DNA of 37,033 nucleotides from Acanthamoeba lenticulata (taxonomy: Eukaryota; Discosea; Longamoebia; Acanthamoebidae). The DNA is taken from positions 1 through 37,033 of the forward strand of contig NAVB01000423.1 of assembly GCA_002179805.1 (NCBI GenBank), given 5' to 3'. Positions 1-10,603 of this stretch are shown here, in pieces (positions within the stretch are counted from its first letter, which is position 1; every line of letters begins with the position of its first letter). The notes beneath the pieces were generated by a model. The model ran no database searches, had not been told where the DNA came from, and saw only the letters and a list, made by a program, of their open reading frames with translations. The position numbers and the translations under genes are program-made.

Positions 1-871
1 TTTTGGGGGGGGGGGAGTACCGAGGAGAAGAGGAGGGAGGAGGTCGACGGAGTGATGTTGAAGGCGAATTCGGAGGACGAAGATGAAGAGGAGGACGCAG
101 GCGTGGAGGAAGAGAAGAGGGTGAAGCCCGAGGCGGTGAGGGCCGGGATGCCCGACGTGCTGTTGCTGCTGCTGCTGGTCGACGCCCCGCCAAAGAGGGA
201 CCCGAACGGGGTCGGCGACGAGAAGTCGATGTTGAAGGAGGGCGCTGCTGCGCCGGCGCCAGATGAGACCGACGAGAAGGAGAGCGGCGCCGACGTTGAG
301 AAGCTCGAGAAGCCCTCCCCAGCGAACGCCAGCTTCGTGCTGCTGCTGCTGCTCTCCTTCTTGTCAGAGTCGGCGTCGTCATTCTTGCTGTCCTCAGCCG
401 ATGCATCATCTCCCTCGGCGCCCGTCTGCTCCTTCTTGTCCGAGGAGGCCTCGTCGCCGGCCTCTTCGGTGCGGGCGCGCCTGTGCAACGTTGTAAGCAA
501 GGAGCGATGTCAGTGCGACAAGTGATCGTGGAAACGCCCTGTGGCCCGCGCGAGGCCGGAGACGTACTTGGCCGGCTGGTGGTCGTCGTCCTGTGTGGTG
601 TCCCTGTCCTGCAAGCGAAATGTGTGAGAGCGAGATATCTCGGGTTTGCGGTTGAAGGGACCACACAGGCAGATGCCACACACGCACACACCACATACAC
701 GCGCACAGACACGCACCTCGCCGTTGATGGCGGCGGGAGAGTCAGTCGAGATGAGCTTCTCCTTTTCGTGTTCCTCGGTGGCCTCGGGGGCGTCGTCCTC
801 GGCAGGGCGCTTGCGCGAGACGGGCTGGTCCGCAGCAGGGCTGGTAGCCGTCGTGCTAGTGTTCGAATCAG
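1..871 (-). CDS. FG-repeat nuclear transport protein, Nup50/RanBP3-like (partial)
   Basis: Three exons read leftward: 871-717, 608-568 and 480-21, joined in phase, after which a GTACT donor at 20-19 opens an intron that leaves the window. The first exon carries a basic RKRPAEDD stretch and the second junction creates KRAR; both look like nuclear localisation signals in an acidic, low-complexity N-terminus. The third exon is Ser-rich with scattered phenylalanines and FG-type dipeptides (TPFGSLFGG), as in nucleoporins. This layout (NLS, acidic region, FG-like patches) fits Nup50/Nup2 or RanBP3/Yrb2, which normally end in a Ran-binding domain that would lie left of the window. That assignment is an inference. 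The start codon is not resolved: no ATG is in frame in the 871-717 exon, so a first exon to the right is needed. An ATG at about 956 with a short exon is one weak option. Confidence 0.6.
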   Translation of the reverse strand, partial: MIRTLARRLPALLRTSPSRASALPRTTPPRPPRNTKRRSSSRLTLPPPSTARCVSVRVYVVCACVASACVVPSTANPRYLALTHFACRTGTPHRTTTTSRPSTSPASRGPQGVSTITCRTDIAPCLQRCTGAPAPKRPATRPPRTRRSRRAPREMMHRLRTARMTTPTLTRRRAAAAARSWRSLGRASRASQRRRRSPSRRSHLAPAQQRPPSTSTSRRRPRSGPSLAGRRPAAAATARRASRPSPPRASPSSLPPRLRPPLHLRPPNSPSTSLRRPPPSSSPRYSPPPK

Positions 872-1306
872 CTGCTCCGCACCCACCCCAACCCACCCAA
901 GACGTTCACCCAGCACGCCAAGAAAGAATGCGCACGTGACCACAGTCAGAAACCATGTATTGTTTGTACGGCGCGATTAAATTGGCTGCAAAAATGAAGT
1001 TGTATCGTTTTAAGTAGGGGCTAAAGATATAAAGTATGAATCCACGATTGAGTGGAATGGAGGGACGGAATAACCCATCGTAGATGTGTTGAGATGTGCG
1101 GGAGACAGCAGAAGGAAAAGAAAACAGGTCCAGAGAACGGAAGAAAACAAGGCGGGAAATGGAGTCGTTTGCTGACATCAGCAATAACGCCGACAGTAGA
1201 CCAGTGTCCGCGGCTTGGCAGCTCGTCGGTGTGCGACCCGCAGTTGTACTGCAAAAGATTTGACCTCGGCAAGAGGGGTGGGCAGCCTCATCAAATCTTT
1301 TGGCAA
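872..1306. promoter_or_regulatory. Intergenic region between divergent genes
   Basis: This is 435 bases between the Nup50-like gene (leftward) and the pseudokinase-SH2-PLD gene (rightward). It contains a locally AT-rich stretch around 950-1040 that differs from the GC-rich coding sequence and probably holds both promoters plus an unassigned first exon of the leftward gene. A near-palindrome, TTGCTGACATCAGCAA, lies at 1169-1184. The plus-strand frame used by the first kinase exon stays open upstream to about 1052, so a longer N-terminus cannot be excluded. Confidence 0.5.
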
Positions 1307-4300
1307 ATGGGGGCGGAAGCAAGCATTCCGATGGAGGTGGATGAAAGGGAGGTCACCTGGGTGGCCGCCTCTGGCGTCCGGACAGGCACAGGGGCGGGCG
1401 TCGTGCGATGGCGCTCCAAGGTTTTCCACGCCTTGCCCCTGGCCACCGAGTCGCTCAATCCATCACGTGCCTCGCAGCTCCTTCACCGGTGGAAGTACGC
1501 GCTCCCCCCTCCCCTCCTTCTTCTTTCTGCGCACCGCGGAAAAGGCCTTGGCAACAGGCGACGAAAAGCCTTCAGGTCTTGCCACCCCCTGACGCTCATG
1601 CTTCGGTGGCTGCCACAGGGAACACGAGCCCAAGCTGCGCAAGCACCCGTACCTGCTCAAAGTGGCGGGCATCCTGCGCGCCGCCAAGACCGGCGTGTGG
1701 CATGTCCTCACCGAACCCTTCACCGTACGGCCTCGTCTGCACCACCAACCTTCTTTTTGGCTCTTCTCGAGAATCTGACGAGCATGTTCGGTTTGTGTTG
1801 GTTTATGTTGGGGTTTTATTGGGGGGGGCCGATGCGCAGAACGCGATCCAACTGCCGCTCCTGGAGGACCTGGAGGGCGGCAAGCGCGGGACAGTGCCGC
1901 TTTACCGCCGCCTCGAGATCGCCCACCAGGTGGCCCAGGCCCTCGCGTTCCTTCACGAGTGCGGCATCGTCCACGGCGCCCTTTCCCTCGACCACGTTGT
2001 CATGGTGCCGCATCCCCCCCCCCCAAAGCGCTCTGGAGGAAAGCGGCCGCGATGCTGACGTGGCAATGGCGGTGGCACACAGACGGAGAAGGGCGTCAAG
2101 GTCAAGGGCGTCGGGTGGGGCTGGGCCGTGGACGAGGAGGTCGACACGCTCTATCGGCCGCCAGAGGCCATGGACCGCGCCAGCAAGCCGGAGACGGGCT
2201 ACACCAAGGAGGCCGACATCTTCGCGCTGGGCTATCTCCTGGGCGAGCTTTACACCAACCGCTCCGTGCGCGACGTCTTCCTGAGCGAACCACAGTTCAA
2301 GGACGCCAGCGGCAATCCCGACCTGTGCGTCCGCCCGCGCGTGTGATGGGCCTCTACATGGCGATGGACTCATGGTGGTGATGGTCTTGCGGCGAGACAG
2401 GGCCCTGTGGAAGAAGCATGTGGTGCTGCACAAGTTCAACCCCGTACAGGAGCACGACGTCAACAAAAAGATGTCTAAGCTGCTCGCCGCCTGCGGGAAG
2501 CGCGATGTCGACAAGAGACCGACGGCCCAGGCCGCGGTGGAGATGCTCACCGAGGCTATCCTCGAGAAGGTCCTCCGGAACCGCTTCGCGCGCATCATCT
2601 GGCAGGACGCCCTCACCAAGCAGTTGGAGGTGCAGCTTGTTTTGTTTGTGCTATTTTGTTTGGTTTATATCTTTAAAGTGGCGGCTGACGTGGCCTGCGT
2701 GGTGGCAGTTTGACCAGTCGGTGGCGAGCCCCTTCGCGGTCCAGTGGCAGCACTTTGCCTGGGCCTTCTACGTGAAGCACATGGGCCTGAAGCTGCCCAA
2801 ACCCAAGAACATCCCGCCCAAGCGCTATCACCTCCGCTTCACCGAGACCATGGGCCTCCTCTTCATCCACGCGCTTCTCGCCCGTGCGCCTCACCCTCCC
2901 CTCGCTTGACTCGCTCGTGAGCTCATCATCACCGCATCTTTTTTATTATGGTTATTATCTTTTTTGTCGTCATGGTTGCTGACGTCATGTGTCCACATCA
3001 TCATCAGGCGACGTGGAACAGGACGACAAGCGGCTCAGCCAGCTCCTGCTGACCGGAAGTGGGAGCGGAATCGGCGGCTCCGTGGCGATGCGCGACAAAA
3101 AGGAAAAGAAGAAAAAGAAGTCGGACAGCGACCTCCTCAGCGCCAAAGGCATCAACGTGCAGGCTGCCTCGCGCGGCGACTTGCGCGGCGTCGTCCCGTA
3201 CGTACATCCCCTCCGCAATCCTCCTCCGTCCCAAGCTTGATGGACGCCCTAAACTCATTGGGGGCGGGGATCGCAGGCTTGATGATTTTTCGTCGTTCTT
3301 GCTGTGGTTCCCCATGCTCGGCCCCGCCGGCGACACCACGCTCCTTAAGGACGTCGTTCACGTCATGGGACACCGGTTCGATTTCCTCCCCCTTTCTTCC
3401 CCGTCACCGTCTCGCGCTGCTCATGTGCTTGCGCGCCTTTGGTGGCCGCCACGCGCACAGCTTCTTCCAAGCCATTCGCACCAGCGGCGAGGCCGTGCGC
3501 CTCCTCAACAGGCAACCCAAAGGTGCCCGCCCACAACCGGTGGGGCAGCCCGAGCCCGAGAGTTGCTCTTGTGCTGATCAGTCTTTTGGGGGACGGGGCA
3601 ACCGGCAACAGGCACGTTCATGATGCGCTTCAGCGGAGAGCCCGGATCGTTCTCGATCTCGTACGTGCTCGACTACGTGACCAAGCCCACTCCGCGCACG
3701 GAGCTTCGCCACCTCCGCTTTTCGCGCCTCCTCGATGGCAGCTTCGCCGTCGTCATCAACAATCGGTGCGTCTCATGCCCGGTGGGCGAAAGCAGGCGCG
3801 GGCTCGGGAGGGCGCTGACAACAGACTCGTATCAGGACGGAGAGCTTCTCGACGCTGGACGATCTCCGGAAGGCGCTCGTGCGGCAGTCGGCCGTCTGCC
3901 TGGAAAAGGAGTATGTTAAGCAGTCGGGGACGAGCCTGGACGAGCTGCGCGCCCTGTGGTCCATGGTCGAGGAGGACGACGAGCTCGAAGACCACGGCTA
4001 TCGACCCATCATCACCTATGCCTCTGCCAAGACCTCTGCCGAGGTACGTGTGCCCGCATGCCACGTCACTACGCCACCTTAACTCGCGGCTAACCGGGGC
4101 GTGGCTAGGCGGCGGTGGCAGCGGGCCTGAAGGAGAGCGCAGAGACTGAGAAGATCGAGGAACTGGAGGGGATCCTGACCTACAAGACCAAGGAGCGCCT
4201 GGTCTCCATCCGGCAGGGCGTGCTCATGATCTATTCGCTCAAGGAGGACGGCAAGGGCTCGTCAGAGGCGCTCGTCGGGGCTCTCAGCCAGTCAGTCGGC

Positions 4301-7300
4301 GCCGACCTGGACCTCTCGCTCAAGGCCAGCGGCAGCCTCTTGGACGCCACCAACCTCCACCGCTCTGCCTCGGCATCGGCGCTCCCGTCCTCGGTCACAT
4401 CTGCGTCGCTGTCGACGTCGTCAATCATTCGGTCCAGCACCAACGAGGCCCTCCTCTCCAAGATCCGCACCGGCCGCCACCACCCGCACAAGGCACGCGC
4501 GCCTCCCGCCCTCTGACATACACGCGTCGTGAGCTGATTGGCCGGATTGTGGCGCGCAGGTGGTGGTGCTGGACGGGGCCACCGTGACGGAGATGAAGGG
4601 TGAGATGTCCTTCCGCCTTGAGTGCAACGGCTGGAGCGGCGTCCTCACCTGCGACAGCGTGGCCGCTACCGCCAAGGTTGCCTCCTCCCCCTCAACACCA
4701 CAATGACCACATGGCCCTTGCATACCAGCATGCTGACGTGGCAAACTGTGCCGCACCACCAGTGGATCACGTGCATCTCGCACTGGTCGCTTCAGGGCAA
4801 GCGCAACCGCTTCGCTTCGTTCCGGCCGCCACACACGTCGATCCCGGCTCAGTGGTTCGTCGACGGCGAGGACACCTACGAGGCCATCGCCGACGCCATC
4901 GAGTCGGCGCGCAAGTGCATCTTCGTGGCCGATTGGTTCCTCATCATCGAGACCTACATGCGCCGCAAACAGCCCCCGAGCATTAACAACCGCTTCGACA
5001 AGATGATTCTCAAGAAGGCCCAGGAGGTGCTCTTTTCCTCTCTTTCTCAACGTTGCGCCGACATGCTGACATCAGGCTGACGTGTCATTGTCCACGCGTA
5101 CCGGGGACTGGCTGCGCAGGGGTTGCACATCTACGTGCTGCTCTACTTTGAGGTCAACCTGGCACTCAAGCTCAACAGCCAGGCCACGGAGCGCAAGTTG
5201 ACCAGCCTCCACCCGAACATCCACGTCATCCGGCACCCGCGCCTCCGCCCCTTCTCCTGGTCCCACCACCAGAAAATAGGTACTTGCCGCCGCCGGCCGC
5301 ACTCGAGAGACGCACGCGCCTGTTTTGACACGCATGCTTGGCATTCCAGTGGTGGTGGACTACGACACGGCGTTTGTGGGCGGGCTCGACGTGTGCTTTG
5401 GACGTTGGGATCGGCGGGACCACCCGGTGGCGGACCAGTGCCATTTGGCCACGCTGTGGCCCGGCCGCGACTACTACAACCCGGAGCTGGAGGGCCTCAC
5501 CAACCAGAACGTCGAGAATCCGTTCGTCGAGACCCTCGACCGGTACATGCCGGCCCTACTTGTCTCGCGCGTGGGCGTACGTGTGTGATGACACGTACCG
5601 CAATACGCGTACACCACACCAGGAACAAGCAGCCGCGGATGCCGTGGCACGACATCCACATGCGCGTGGGAGGCGAGGCGGCCCGCGATGTCGCTCTCAA
5701 CTTCATCCAGCGTTGGAACCACCATCGGTCCGCCACATACTTGCCCGCCTGCGATCTATTTATTAATTTTTCGTTCTTTTTTAACCCTCATGTTGTTTTT
5801 ATTTATTATCATGGATTTTTGGGTGTTTGCTGAAATTGGTTTTCGATGGACAGGGACAAGAAGAACGAGACGATGCGGGCGCAGGTGCCGTACCTCCTGC
5901 CTTCGGTGGCGCCACCGCAGTCGCCCGTCGGGACATGCGAGTGCCAGGTCGTGCGCTCCCTCTCCGATTGGTCCGGCTGCAACCGCACCGAAGACTCGAT
6001 CGCACAGGTGCGCTTCCTCCTCATGCTGGCGTCCTGACTCATTCTTTGAATTCTCAACCTGTCGGGTGCGATTGGGGGGAGCAGGCCTACTACGACTTGA
6101 TCGACGGCGCGCAGTACTTTGTGTATATTGAGAACCAGTTCTTCGTCTCCTCCACCGCGGGCTCCGCCGTGCAGAATCGCGTGGCGCAGGCCCTCGTCGA
6201 CCGCATCATGCGCGCCCACCAGAACAAGGGTGCGTGACTCGTCACCGTCGCACGCAAGGGATCTGCGGCATGCGCATGTTGCTGACGTGTCATTGCTTGG
6301 GGCTACAGAGGTGTTCCGGGTGATCATCGTGCTGCCCAACTTCCCCGAGGGCAGCTTCTTCACGCCGGAGGTGCGGATCGTGATGAAGTGGACGTATGAC
6401 ACCATCTGTCGCGGGGAGACGTCTCTCCTCACGCAGCTCCAGCGGGCCGGCGTGCCGACCTCGGAGTACATCTCGTTCCACCAGCTCCGCACGTGGGGCC
6501 ATCTCGACCAGGTTCGTAGTCATCTTCCTCTTCCTCCGCCATAGGCGCGTGTGTGCGGCAAGAAGATGACACACGCGCGCGTGTTCGTGATGTGCAACAC
6601 ACGCCAGGGCCCCGTGTCGAACCAGGTGTACGTGCACTGCAAGTGCATGATCGTCGTACGTGTGCCGCCTCCAATAATAAAAACAATATAAAAAATTTAA
6701 TAAAAATATTATATATTTATATCTAAATACTGGTGGCCGTGATCACCCGCGTGTGTGCAGGACGACGTGTGGACGGTGATCGGGTCGGCCAACATCAACG
6801 ACCGCTCGATGCTGGGAATCCGCGACTCGGAGGTGGCCATCATCACGCGCGACAAGGCGCCCGCCGATGGCAAGATGAACGGCAAGAACGCGCGCGTATC
6901 CGCCTTTGCCCAGTCCCTCCGCATCTCCCTCTGGCGCGAGCACCTCGGCCTCCTCGACGTACTGGCCTCCTCCGCCCGTGTTGAAGTTGATGGTCATGCT
7001 AACGTTGTTACTTGTCTGATTGAATCAGACCCACGGGGGGCCGGAGGATGCGCTGTTGCTGGATCCGATCCATGCCAACACGTACCATGGCTTGTGGCGC
7101 AAGGTGTCGGCCAACAACACCACCATTCACTGCCAGGTCTTCGCCAACACGCCCTCCGACGAGTACCTCACCCTTAAGGACTACTCGCGGGCGCTCGAAC
7201 GGCGAGAAGGTGCGGCCCCACCGTCAGTTTATTTTATTATATTATATTATATTATATCATATAAAATGATTTTCAAATGGTAATTAACTGGTTCTGGTCT

Positions 7301-7458
7301 GTACAGCCAACCCTATCACGGAGAGGGAGAGCAGGCAGCTCGAGGGTGTCAAAGGACAGCTGCTGGACATGCCGCTCCTCTTCCTGCGGGACGAGAATCT
7401 GGGCCCGTCTGCCAGCGATGTAGCCCTCAAGGTCCTCGACTCATCAGTCTTCACATGA
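1307..7458 (+). CDS. Pseudokinase-SH2-PH-phospholipase D fusion protein
   Basis: 24 exons: 1307-1494, 1619-1724, 1840-2004, 2083-2324, 2401-2629, 2709-2883, 3008-3197, 3277-3375, 3461-3522, 3612-3765, 3836-4043, 4109-4492, 4560-4676, 4763-5026, 5120-5279, 5350-5542, 5623-5727, 5854-6007, 6085-6229, 6309-6511, 6608-6655, 6761-6958, 7029-7209, 7307-7458. They total 4122 nt, a whole number of codons (1373 aa). Residues ~10-310 are kinase-like but lack catalytic residues: HGALSLDHV (143-151) replaces HRDLxxxN, and no DFG or VAIK is seen. Residues ~311-465 resemble the SHK linker (DDFSSFLLWFPMLGP). SH2 is ~466-560 with FMMRFS (Arg491) and His519. PH is ~607-785, split by a Ser-rich insert. PLD follows, with HKD1 (His911, Lys913, Asp918), VYIENQF, HKD2 (His1191, Lys1193, Asp1198) and a C-terminal VFT. 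It should hydrolyse phosphatidylcholine to phosphatidate at membranes, probably recruited by phosphotyrosine (inference). Confidence 0.85.
4493..4559 (+). other. Probable GC-AG intron inside the PH domain coding region
   Basis: Exon 12 of the PLD fusion gene runs in frame to AAG at 4492; continuing would hit a stop codon about seven codons later. The next conserved PH exon begins after a CAG at 4557-4559. No GT donor nearby keeps the frame, while AAG followed by GCACGC does, giving a 67-nt intron. GC-AG is a known minor class of U2-type introns. A second candidate lies in the PGAP1 gene. Confidence 0.65.
6656..6760 (+). other. AT-rich intron of the PLD fusion gene
   Basis: This intron interrupts the second HKD motif, between MIV and DDVW. 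It opens with GTACGT and closes with GTGCAG. Its centre (about 6674-6728) is almost pure A/T, in sharp contrast to the GC-rich exons. The same contrast is seen in introns at 7210-7306, 26238-26373 and 36207-36357. Confidence 0.85.
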
Positions 7459-7649
7459 GCCCTACAGTTTCAGTACTCGAATTTTTTTTCTTTACATAAA
7501 CGTGGATGCTTGTTTTTTTTCTTTCCTTCTTTCTTTCTTTCTTTTTCAGCTGAAAACGCACAAGGAAAGTATAGAGAAAATATTTTCTTACACCAACCAA
7601 TCCATTGCAACATTTACATTCCTCAGCCTCAGCACAAAGGATCTCAACT

Positions 7650-10323
7650 ATGGCGTCATCCAGTGGTGCCGAGGCGGCAGCCCATAATCACTTCCTCGGC
7701 CGCGATTACGACAGGGCCGTGGAGGCATTGCAAAAAGTACCCCAGCGGTTGAGGGGCGAAGCACGAGTACAGCACAATCTCGCGGTAGCCGCCTTCTACC
7801 GCGGGGGCTGCGTGGAAATTAAGAGGCTCGTGGATTCGTTGGGGGCGCTAGCCACGGCCGCCAAAGCCGCCAATTTGAGCGGTGACGGCGGTGCCGCTGA
7901 TGATGAGGGTGGCCTGGGATTAGCCACGCTCAGTTACAACCAAGCGGTTCTCTTCTACCACCTGCGACGCTACTCGGCTGCTTTGGAGATCTTGGAGGGC
8001 GGCCTCTACCGCAACATTGAGGCCCTCGATGAGGACCTTGCCTTGCGCGTATGCCTTCTTCTGGTTGAAGTCTACCTCGGTACGTGCTGCGCCTCTTGCC
8101 TCTTTCCTCTTTCTTTTTCCTTTGCTTAACTTCTTCCTCACTGCGACGCTCCTCGGCTCTATGACCACAGTGGTGGGCCAGAGCGCCAAAGCCGCGGGCG
8201 TGCTGCTCTTCGTGGAGAAGACCTTCTGTTCCTCTGCCGCCATCCGGCCATCAACAACGACCGTGCCTGGCGGGGAGGCCTCCACCAGCAATGGCAGCTC
8301 GCCCGCTTCCACAGGCGCACCGCAACGCGCGTCCTCGCCACCGCCGTCCTCCTCCTCGTCGTCCTCATCTTCGTCCACGGCCTCCGATCGACCACAGCTG
8401 TGCCTGAGCCCCGAGCACCTGCAGTTCGTGGTGCACCTCTACCGGGCCAAGCTCCAGCTGCTGGCCAAGAACGCCGGCGCCACCAAGAAGGAGCTCAAGC
8501 ACGGCGGCGAGGTCCTCCAGCAGCTCATGCAAGCCCACCAGCAGCAACTCAAGCAGCAGCAGCAGCAGCCGAACATGACCGGCCCGGCGAGCCAGCAGCT
8601 GGCCTTCCTCAAGGCCCACCTCGAGTACACGCGCCGGAACTACCGCAAGTCGCTCAAGCTTCTCAACGCCTCGCAGAAGCGCGTTCCGCCCACCGCCACC
8701 AACGGCGCCTCTTCGACCTCTGACTCAACGTCCTCATCTTCCTCTTCGTCGTCTTCGTCTTCGTCAGACGGTGGGCTGTCGGGCCCGTACTTCAACAACA
8801 TGGGCTGCATCCACTACCAGCTGGCCAAGTACGGCGCGGCGGCCTTCTACCTGGCCAAGGCCGTCCGCGACGACTGGGCCGCCACGTCGAGCGAAGCCGC
8901 CACCGGCAGCAGTGCGGCGGCGGCGGCGGCAACGACGGCGGGCGTGCGGACGTCGCGGCGGTGCGAGATGTACCACAACCAGGGCCTGCAGCTGCTCATC
9001 AACGGCAAGCCCGGGGTGGCCTTCCGGTGCCTCCTGCGCGCGGCCGACACGTACCATCACCAGCCGCGACTGTGGCTCCGCCTGGCCCAGTGCGTCATCG
9101 CCGCCCACCTGGCCGGTGAGCGCGACGCCGCCCTGCGACATCAAAAGTCGGACACGATCGCGCGCGTGGCCGTCCACGGCCCGCGCCACCGGCAGATCCT
9201 GCTTCCCGTCCGCCCGCCGCCGTCGTCGGCCGCCGCCCTCCAGCAGCCGTCGTCGTCATCATCGTCCGCGGCTCCGGCGGGCGGCCCATCGGCGCTTCTG
9301 GCCATTCCTCTCCCGACCTCGCTCTCAAGCACTGCCGGAACCGCGGCGGCCGATGGCACGAGCGATGCCGTGACGTCCGCGGCGTCGACGGCCGATGGCG
9401 CGGCCACGGCCGCCGGAGCCCAGGATGATGCCGGGCCGGGCCGCCTGCAGCCGGCGCTCACGCTGCGGTACGGCCTCGAGTGCCTCCGCAACGCGCTCCG
9501 GCTGTTGGCCCTCGAGCGCGAGGCCAGTCCGACCTCAGCTGCCGAGACCCCTGCGGCCGCCTCGGCCGCGGCCACCGGCGCGCCCGCCAGCGGGCCTGCA
9601 CCAGGTGACGCGACGGCGGCAGGACCGGGCGCCCCCGCGGCCGCCTCCTCGTTATCGCTCGAGTGCGTGTGTCTGCTGAGCATGGCCTACATCGCGCTCG
9701 CCCTCGAGGATCCAGTGGTGGCCCTCAACGCTGCTAGCGCCCTGCTGAGCCGGGCCACCAGCCCTGCCCAGGGGACCGCCAACGGCGCCGGCGGAGCGGC
9801 CGCCACGGGGACTGTCGAGGATGAGCACCGCCTGCTGGCCCACCTCTACGCTGCCGAGGCGCTGTGCATGCTCAACCGTACGTCGGAGGCCATGCAGCAC
9901 CTGTCCCCGTCGCTGATCAAGGAGCTCCCTGCGAGCCTGCCCGCGAGCGCCTCGTCGACGACGCCTGCGCCGGGCGCCTTTGGCCCCGCGCCACCAACGC
10001 AGTTCAACCTGGCTCCCGTCCTGGCCTCGTCAGCGCGATATGTCCTCTACATCAACCTGGCCGCGGCGCACATCCTGCAGGATAAGCTGCCACAGGCCCA
10101 GAAGTGTCTGCTCCACGCGACGGCCGTCCACGCGGCCTCGCCGCACGCGCTCCTTCTGCAGACATATATTGAGCTCGTTCGTGGAAACACCGCGGCCGCC
10201 CTTGACCTCCTCCAGCGCGGCAAGATCGTGCCGCCTACGGCTCTCCCTTCTGGTGGTGGCGCCGCCAACGCCAGCGGCGCCCCGGGACAGGAGACGGGCC
10301 GAAGCAGCGGCAACAACCCTTGA
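7650..10323 (+). CDS. CNOT10: CCR4-NOT complex subunit 10 (CNOT10)
   Basis: Two exons, 7650-8079 and 8171-10323, total 2583 nt and give 860 residues (human CNOT10 is about 740). The N-terminal part carries the TPR-like helices of the family: YNQAVLFYHLRRYSAALEIL, then GPYFNNMGCIHYQLAKY and RCEMYHNQGLQLL further on. CNOT10 forms a module with CNOT11 on the CNOT1 N-terminus within the cytoplasmic deadenylase that shortens mRNA poly(A) tails. The extra length comes from Ser runs (about 8346-8380, 8700-8770), a Gln run (8540-8570) and Ala/Pro/Thr-rich linkers (9230-9650), probably flexible loops between TPR helices. The start ATG at 7650 follows a pyrimidine-rich leader and is the first in frame before conserved sequence. 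The 3' end faces the minus-strand gene ending at 10604. Confidence 0.9.
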
Positions 10324-10603
10324 ACGCGCCTGCGGCCTTTTCCTTCTCTCTTTCCCTCCCACTCTTCTCTTCAAGCGGCCTTGCAAGTAAATAGGACCCC
10401 CTTCCCTCCCCTTTCAAACCGCAAATGTCATCTCTCCCGCTCCTCCTTCTGGCAGGTCGTGTCTGCTGTTCCTCTCTCTCTCTCCCATTTTAGATTCCAC
10501 TTTGAACACAAAAAAGCTCCCATCATTTAATGCAATGATACCATCTTGGCCATCTCTTCTGCGCTTGCAACGGACACAGGCCCAAAGGGCCGGGTTGGAG
10601 GGA

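Noticed and set aside
1159..1263. Alternative start ATG at 1159 for the fusion gene
   Set aside because: Its frame stops after 34 codons at 1261 and is not the frame of the first kinase exon; it could only work with an unproven extra intron.
5076..5119. Exon start at 5076 in the PLD gene
   Set aside because: The frame needed for the conserved sequence has a TGA at 5078; the acceptor at 5118-5119 restores the PLD signature KKAQEGLHIYVLLYFEV.
1307..7458. Two separate genes: a kinase-SH2 gene and a PLD gene
   Set aside because: No stop, start or promoter-sized gap lies between exons 11 and 13, every junction keeps phase, and a PH domain directly follows the SH2 as expected before a PLD core.
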